IMG/VR virus record: IMGVR_UViG_3300025769_001131
Coordinates: 1-20,173 of that record
Direction: 5' to 3' (one strand)
Length of the DNA stretch: 20,173 bases
Source of the DNA: a virus
The notes below the pieces were generated by a model. It made no database searches. It was not told where the DNA came from and saw only the letters and a list, made by a program, of their open reading frames with translations. The translations under genes and the position numbers were made by a program. Below, in pieces: positions 15,178 through 20,173 of the stretch (the first letter of the stretch is position 1; every line of letters starts with the position of its first letter).

Positions 15178-17442
15178 TTATGTGTAATCTACGTCGTAGA
15201 TAAAAGTCTCTACGGGAATATCCATCCAACTCGTATTATATGTATTCCCAAAATTAGCACTGGAAGAATCTCTTGATGGTTGAATGAAAGATAATTCTAC
15301 CAATCTTGATGTTTGAGTGGTTTCACCAATTATTGGAACAGACTTGGATGCAACAAAGACTCCATTTAAAACATCAACCAATAGTGTGTCAATTCCTATA
15401 TTATAAAATCCAGCAGCACCATTTGGAAAGTTGTTCGGATCATCACCCAGAATATCATTGTGGTTGTATGCACTAGGAACAAAATCTATGACTTCACCAA
15501 TTGCAATTGATTCACCCAAACGATCTTGTCTGACTATTTCGCCTTGAACATATGAAATTCCAGTTGAGTTTGGATTTGGAAGCATCGGTATTTTAACTCT
15601 TTGTCTCTCTCCAGTGAGACCCATTCCAGTTACTCCAAGGTGAGCAGGATGTCTGTTTACTATCCAATAGTCTGCCGTTGGAGAATCGGTTCCTTCAACT
15701 TGAACAACTTGACCTCCATAGTATCCACCAGATAAACTAGTATATTTTGGAGACACATAGCCACCGTAATGACTTATGCCATCATATCCTCCACCGATTA
15801 TCGTGTTTGTTCTGTTTGAACCAACCGGGAAAAATCCAAACAGACCAACAAATTCTCCATCCGAATCTGTTGTTGCGCCAAGATATCCAGTTGATCCAAT
15901 CGCGCCATTTATTAGAGTTCTTTCTGTTTCGATGTCATCAAATGTTAATGAACTTGATGATTTATTGTCATAGACAATATAAGGATTATGTGTTTGACCA
16001 TATTGGGGATAGAGATGTGGTGTTCCTGTAATAGATGATGCAAACTCTATACCAAAAAAGTCTTCTGCGGTTCTTCCATCTTGACCATTGTATCCCAAAG
16101 GATAGAAATCATAATGAGTTCCGCCGTATGTGAATCCTCTTGGGTCGATGGTCGTTCCAAATGTATGTGGAAGATAATGACCAATCAAAGGATTGTATCG
16201 AATGTCTTTCGATGTGGTTAGTGTCAAACCGGCTGTGATTGTGTTTTCGTTTAAGTACTCACCCAGCAGAATAAATCCACTTGGATGAACAAGCCTTTTT
16301 ACGATTGCTGCATATTTCTGGAGGGCTTGATCTACTCTTAGAATATAAGAAAAATCTTGATAGTAAAAGTTGTCTTGAATGAATGATCTTGAACTAAGTT
16401 TTCCAGTCTCATCCAAATAGGTGTCCGGTTTATTGGCAAGAATGTTGCCTGCTTTTGGAGAAAACTCAGCACCCGTTCCAGCAAAAGATACGAATGTATA
16501 TTGAAGTTGATCTGCTTCTCTGTAGACGTTGTAGTTGTCTCTGTAGGAAAGAGATCTTATGTCTCCGTCTGGTCCTATTTGTTTTACTGTTGCTCTGAGA
16601 ACAAGTCTATTGTCTAGGTCTGTTACTGTGATTTCGTCGTTGATTTCAAAACCACTTCCACCATTTACTATGTTCAGTGCAGACAGTGTTGGAAAAAGAG
16701 TTGCATAGTATTTTGTTGGAGATGCTGTTGCGGTTGTGATTTCTATTTTATTTTGATCATTAAATGAACCAGAAACATCTACAAGAGATAATCTGTAAAA
16801 GTCTATTCCTCCTTGTTGGAAAAATTCAACTCCATCAATCTTTGCAGTTGCATTGATAACACCAGACACAGGGTGTCTTTGAACCACTAATCCATTTATA
16901 CACGTTATTGCTTCATCTATCGTAAATATAGGTTCAATGCGAAGAAATTTATTATCATCAAAGGTGCTGGTTGAAAGCCTTAGAACTCTTTCTCTTGGAT
17001 ATGAAACGGAAACTGTCGTGTTGTAAAGAATTCTAAAGAGAAGATCAAAAGACGCTTTGCTTCCCTTGGATCGGTATAGATCTGTGATGTTTTTTATTAG
17101 CGTCTTCTCGTTTATGCCATCAGCAAGATCGAGTGGAAAATCCTTAAGATAGACATTTCTGAAATACTCTAAGAAACCATCCAAAGTCTCATCAATATCT
17201 TTATAGGTTCCAACAGCAACACCCTCATACCTTGGATTTCCCTCTTGCTCCATCCATTCGTAATATGCTTCTATGAACTGAACAAATGTTTCGTAGTTGG
17301 AAAGAATAAAATCAGGTAACTGATCTTTAAGTTGAGTTGAAATTCTTTCGTCTATGCTTTTGACATAGTTCAATCTATCGAAAGTGTACCCATCTATCCT
17401 TAATGGTAAAAGAAGTGATCCTCCAAATATTTTTAGTGGCAT
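15178..17442 (-). CDS. Baseplate wedge protein in the gp7 position
   Basis: This 754-residue protein lies between gp6 and gp8, exactly where T4 has gp7 (1032 residues), the wedge protein that gathers gp8, gp10 and gp6. I see no direct T4 gp7 similarity. The N-terminal domain (about 29-158) looks like one shared by marine T4-like virion proteins: DQLPDFILSNYETFVQFIEAYYEWMEQEG begins at about 40 (key parts LPDF, FIEAYYEWMEQEG), then KTLIKNITDLYRSKGS and FDLLFRILYNTTVSVSYPRE. The middle is beta-rich, including GSGFEINDEITVTD. Residues about 430-580 are unusually rich in Gly, Tyr and His. The ribosome site AAGGAG overlaps the gp6 stop region. A wedge role is inferred from position and the shared domain; the gp7 symbol is withheld because homology is unproven. 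Confidence 0.8.
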   Translation of the reverse strand: MPLKIFGGSLLLPLRIDGYTFDRLNYVKSIDERISTQLKDQLPDFILSNYETFVQFIEAYYEWMEQEGNPRYEGVAVGTYKDIDETLDGFLEYFRNVYLKDFPLDLADGINEKTLIKNITDLYRSKGSKASFDLLFRILYNTTVSVSYPRERVLRLSTSTFDDNKFLRIEPIFTIDEAITCINGLVVQRHPVSGVINATAKIDGVEFFQQGGIDFYRLSLVDVSGSFNDQNKIEITTATASPTKYYATLFPTLSALNIVNGGSGFEINDEITVTDLDNRLVLRATVKQIGPDGDIRSLSYRDNYNVYREADQLQYTFVSFAGTGAEFSPKAGNILANKPDTYLDETGKLSSRSFIQDNFYYQDFSYILRVDQALQKYAAIVKRLVHPSGFILLGEYLNENTITAGLTLTTSKDIRYNPLIGHYLPHTFGTTIDPRGFTYGGTHYDFYPLGYNGQDGRTAEDFFGIEFASSITGTPHLYPQYGQTHNPYIVYDNKSSSSLTFDDIETERTLINGAIGSTGYLGATTDSDGEFVGLFGFFPVGSNRTNTIIGGGYDGISHYGGYVSPKYTSLSGGYYGGQVVQVEGTDSPTADYWIVNRHPAHLGVTGMGLTGERQRVKIPMLPNPNSTGISYVQGEIVRQDRLGESIAIGEVIDFVPSAYNHNDILGDDPNNFPNGAAGFYNIGIDTLLVDVLNGVFVASKSVPIIGETTQTSRLVELSFIQPSRDSSSANFGNTYNTSWMDIPVETFIYDVDYT

Positions 17443-17452
17443 ATTTTACTCC

Positions 17453-19336
17453 TTAACCATTATAGGTTGATGTGAACGTGGAAAGGGAATTGTTTTGGGT
17501 TGCAATGGTCGTCGAAACAAACTGCTCTATTCCATTAAGTTTTACTTGTATTGCAGTAAGATCATTTTGATAATCATTGATCAAAATCATGTCTCTCTTG
17601 GATGTGTATCTTTTATTGTTTGCCTTTGCATTAACTTGTATGAAGGGTGTCTCTTCTGGAGAAAGAATTTGAACTCTATCAAGAGTAATTGTTCCTCTTT
17701 CATAGTTGACTTTTCCTGCGTTTAATGCAACTAAAGTTTTTGTCTGATCTTCTTTTCTTTGATAGAATGATATTTTTCCATATCCATCGTCTTCGAGAAA
17801 CACATTTTGTATCTCGCCAGCACTGTTCAGAAAACGGAATTCATTTGAAGATACAACTGGTATATGTCCATCGTGTGGGTGGTAGATGGGATTTCCAAAG
17901 TCTAGATCATAACTAACAACTCTAGACGATGTTGACAAAAACCTTTTTTCCATCGTTATAGAGACAGAAGAAGAATCAATAGAAGCCGAAGAAGAATCAA
18001 CATCAGTCAAAACTTTTGATATTGAAAAAGATTGATCAAACTTTCCTAAATTTCTGTTTAAATTCTGGACAATATTTGTTTTGATCGCTTCCGCCAAAGA
18101 TGCTGCTGTCAGTGAAGTCTTGTTTGTGTCATAAGAGACATCAAAGTTGAATCTTAAGTATGTGTAATTTGGATCAATCACTATTGGTTTTGTTGCAAGG
18201 ACTGCTTTTGTTGATAAGAATTCTTCAACTTGTTTTTTTAGAGGAGTTGTTATAACAGTTCCTGTTTTTGGTTTGAGAGCAATGAACACACTTCCATAAC
18301 TAGGTGGTTCTGCCTCTTCTCCTCCATAGACAAACACGGAATCAAAGTCACTAAAATTTGATTCTATTATAGAAGAATAGTCGTTTTTGGTTACTGCTCT
18401 ATTTTGTGCGGTGAATGATCTTGGGGCACGAAAACGAATCACATTACTGGCTTCTTTTTCTCCGCCACCGGATGCAGGAGATTTTACGACAACAGTATTG
18501 GAATCGTTTAGATATCTAAAGGATCTATTTGTTTCACTATCATTGGCTCCGACACCATTTGCAACTGCTCCATCGGTAATCAAATATGTAATCGTAATCA
18601 AATTGCCGGTTTCAACTTTTTTACCAAGAACGTCATCGCCGAAAAAGATGTCGTAGTTTCCTTTTGGATTTTCCTCTAGAAAATAAACAGTTGAAGTCGA
18701 ATCAAGTTCTGTAAGATCTGTAGATTTGTTCCAAACATCATTAAATCCAGTAGTATCGGTTTGAGATGTTTGAACACGAACTTTTATTGTTGATGTGTCT
18801 GCATCAAGATCGGTTATTTCATATCTGTTTTCTGTGGAGGAGTCAGGAACAACATAAGTATTGCTTACCAATGCTCCTTGCTTGATTTCAAGATCGCTTA
18901 CAGTCCAAACACCATCAATGTTTGTGATCTCAGCAGAGTTAACATTGACAAAAACATAAGTCTCGGAATCAACGGTTGTCGTAAATTGTGCGCCGGGGCG
19001 AAGAACTGTAGTTCCGGGGTTTGATCCAAAGAACAAGTCAACAATGGCTGTAGATGCAGTTTTTGATGTTGGTGTATATCCCAATGCTTTGGCATGTGAG
19101 ACGACCGATGATCGCTTGACTGCTGTATCTAAAAACAGTTCATTCGCAACAACATTGTTGTAAAATGCCTGATAGTGAGTGTTGTATGCTAAAATATCTA
19201 ATATAGTCGAAAGAGCAGAACCCTCGTAGATGTAATCTTTGAAAACCTCTTGTCCTTCAAGAAAGGTTTTAAAATTAGTTTTGATACCGTCAAAATCGAC
19301 AGAATTTATGGATAGATTTTTTCTATTTGTTGACAT
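17453..19336 (-). CDS. 6: Baseplate wedge protein gp6 (baseplate J-like)
   Basis: gp6 forms the continuous ring of the T4 baseplate that holds the wedges together and transmits the contraction signal. The 627 residues compare with 660 in T4. The N-terminal region is a clear match: SINSVDFDGIKTNFKTFL (9-26), then EGSALSTILDILAYNTHYQ (38-56) and LFLDTAVKRSSVVSHAKALGY, whose key parts are DTAVKR and AKALGYTP. The sequence YFLEENPKGNYDIFFGDDVLGKK (key part IFFGDDVLG) and the following ANGVGANDSE are typical of baseplate J-like proteins. A serine-rich SSSASIDSSSVS stretch near 450 comes from a short repeated GAAGAAGAATCAA. The ATG overlaps the gp25 stop as TAATG, with AGAGG upstream. Confidence 0.95.
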   Translation of the reverse strand: MSTNRKNLSINSVDFDGIKTNFKTFLEGQEVFKDYIYEGSALSTILDILAYNTHYQAFYNNVVANELFLDTAVKRSSVVSHAKALGYTPTSKTASTAIVDLFFGSNPGTTVLRPGAQFTTTVDSETYVFVNVNSAEITNIDGVWTVSDLEIKQGALVSNTYVVPDSSTENRYEITDLDADTSTIKVRVQTSQTDTTGFNDVWNKSTDLTELDSTSTVYFLEENPKGNYDIFFGDDVLGKKVETGNLITITYLITDGAVANGVGANDSETNRSFRYLNDSNTVVVKSPASGGGEKEASNVIRFRAPRSFTAQNRAVTKNDYSSIIESNFSDFDSVFVYGGEEAEPPSYGSVFIALKPKTGTVITTPLKKQVEEFLSTKAVLATKPIVIDPNYTYLRFNFDVSYDTNKTSLTAASLAEAIKTNIVQNLNRNLGKFDQSFSISKVLTDVDSSSASIDSSSVSITMEKRFLSTSSRVVSYDLDFGNPIYHPHDGHIPVVSSNEFRFLNSAGEIQNVFLEDDGYGKISFYQRKEDQTKTLVALNAGKVNYERGTITLDRVQILSPEETPFIQVNAKANNKRYTSKRDMILINDYQNDLTAIQVKLNGIEQFVSTTIATQNNSLSTFTSTYNG

Positions 19337-19716
19337 TATCGTAACCTCTTAAGTGTGAGGGGAACCAATAGAGTTCTGTCGGTCCCTGTCATTCTGAAAA
19401 AAATACTGACATCAAATGCGTTTGAATCTAAGTTTGCATTTACTTGTATTGTCATTAATGAAATTCTCGGTTCAAAGATTGAGAGTGCATTTTGTATTCT
19501 TGACTCTAATGCACTCGCTGTTATTGGTGTGAGTGGTTCAAAAAGTAAACTTCTTATACCGGAACCAAAATCAGGATTAAATGGTCTTTCTCCTATTGAA
19601 GTCAAAATTATATTCTTTACGGCAAATTTTATAGCAGCCTCATCACGAAGAATAGAAACATCGTTGGTGATGGGATTTCTTGAGAAGTTTAGATCTATGT
19701 CTGTATACTTTGCCAT
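19336..19716 (-). CDS. 25: Baseplate wedge protein gp25 (GPW/gp25 family)
   Basis: gp25 is the small wedge protein that binds the gp6-gp53 core next to the first sheath ring and helps trigger sheath polymerisation; it is related to the type VI secretion protein TssE. The 126 residues compare with 132 in T4. The order of motifs is as in the family: DLNFSRNP (8-15), ILRDEAAIKFAVKNIILTSIGERPFNP (22-48), FGSGIRSLLFEPL (50-62) and the conserved FEPRI (81-85) containing the EPR motif. The last strand, RTLLVPLTLKRLR, is also typical. AAGGAT lies just before the ATG. The gene overlaps gp6 by one base, consistent with wedge subunits made in step. Confidence 0.97.
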   Translation of the reverse strand: MAKYTDIDLNFSRNPITNDVSILRDEAAIKFAVKNIILTSIGERPFNPDFGSGIRSLLFEPLTPITASALESRIQNALSIFEPRISLMTIQVNANLDSNAFDVSIFFRMTGTDRTLLVPLTLKRLR

Positions 19717-19734
19717 ATCCTTATATCTATATGT

Positions 19735-20173
19735 TTAAAGACCCCCTGCCTCTCCAGCACTTTCGACAGCCCCCTTCAAATCTCCTCCAGCAATCTTGTC
19801 GAACAATTTTTTACCTAAACATGGTTGCTCAAGCATACTCAAAACACTGAACCCCACTGTCTTCTTCAATACAAAATCTAGTGCAGCCTCATATGCAAGA
19901 TTGTCATCGTTGATTAGATTTGTAATGTTGGATTGTAGATCGCTAACTTTAGATCCCAATTCAACTAGTCCAGAGGTATCTTGATCAAACGGAAAGTTTG
20001 TTAAAAAGTTAGAAACATCACCGTCCACCAAAGATTGAACAGAACGGATCATATCATCTCCGGGTCCAAAAAGACTATTGAATATGGGTGAGTAATGATC
20101 TTTTGCTGCTTGCAGTGGATCTTTCAGTGAGTTCTTGAGTGTATTTACTTGTGTAGCAATGGAGTGCAATCCG
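19735..20173 (-). CDS. Unidentified late protein, C-terminal part (cut by window edge)
   Basis: The frame is open through to the right edge. The only in-frame start in reach is a TTG at 20169-20167 with a Gly codon before it, so this is most likely the C-terminal end of a longer protein rather than a complete gene. About 145 residues are visible. They are mainly helical and hydrophilic, with a stretch SDLQSNITNLINDDNLAYEAALDFVLKK that could form helices, the short LEQPCLGKKLFDKIAGG segment, and a small-residue end, GEAGGL. No motif I recognise is present. Its stop is 18 bp before gp25, so it belongs to the same baseplate operon; a baseplate or tail role is a guess from location. Confidence 0.75.
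   Translation of the reverse strand, partial: GLHSIATQVNTLKNSLKDPLQAAKDHYSPIFNSLFGPGDDMIRSVQSLVDGDVSNFLTNFPFDQDTSGLVELGSKVSDLQSNITNLINDDNLAYEAALDFVLKKTVGFSVLSMLEQPCLGKKLFDKIAGGDLKGAVESAGEAGGL

Noticed and set aside
17960-18010. Short repeated GAAGAAGAATCAA units in gp6
   Set aside because: Two copies encode a serine-rich linker. The arrangement is too small and simple to be a regulatory or mobile repeat.
18231-18237. Seven-A run in gp6 that could be a frameshift slippery site
   Set aside because: A-runs are common in AT-rich genes, the normal frame gives a full-length gp6 of expected size, and I saw no reason to expect a functional shifted product.
19717-19734. TATAGATA box and a 5-bp A-U hairpin just before gp25
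   Set aside because: The box is too close to the start codon to leave room for a leader with the ribosome site, and the stem is short and made almost wholly of A-U pairs.
19355-19738. Plus-strand open frame of 127 codons opposite gp25
   Set aside because: It lies antisense across the whole of gp25, which is unmistakable on the other strand. Its composition is that of a reverse-complement shadow and it has no recognisable domain.

Overview
The window is part of the late structural operon of a tailed double-stranded DNA phage of the T4-like (myovirus) type. Every real gene lies on the minus strand, so transcription runs from high to low coordinates. The order matches the T4 late cluster: an unidentified gene cut by the right edge, gp25, gp6, a gene in the gp7 position, gp8, a block of non-T4 genes, gp13, a small coiled-coil gene, gp14, gp15, gp16, and gp17 cut by the left edge. 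The DNA is AT-rich. The gp13, gp14, gp15 and gp17 sequences look closest to those of marine T4-like phages (cyanophages, pelagiphages) as I remember them. No host marker such as a photosynthesis gene is present, so the host is undetermined.

Right-hand region (about 13.2-20.2 kb): baseplate wedge proteins. gp25 and gp6 are recognisable at near-T4 lengths. The gene in the gp7 position shares an N-terminal domain common in marine T4-like phages but not obvious T4 gp7 sequence. gp8 has a recognisable N-terminal half and a long extra C-terminal half.

Middle region (4.3-13.2 kb): in T4 this interval between gp8 and gp13 holds gp9, gp10, gp11, gp12 and wac. Here it holds a 1944-residue protein that joins a DUF4815-type N-terminus to a gp12-like tail-collar tip, a minimal staphylococcal-nuclease-fold protein, a 578-residue fibre-like protein, and a 338-residue protein I do not recognise. 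This is the most distinctive part of the window.

Left-hand region (1-4.3 kb): neck and packaging genes. gp13 and gp14 form the neck, gp15 caps the tail, and gp16 and gp17 are the small and large terminase subunits. A 153-residue coiled-coil protein sits between gp13 and gp14.

The genes are packed with gaps of 0-39 bp and frequent stop/start overlaps, which indicates translational coupling. No stretch over 40 bp is non-coding. I found no tRNA, CRISPR array, insertion sequence, convincing late promoter or terminator. Two sequence signals deserve attention: a hairpin that would bury the gp13 ribosome binding site, and a seven-G tract in the receptor-tip end of the 1944-residue gene. Most of the window is an ordinary, well-conserved virion module, and I see no clear sign of a wholly new system.
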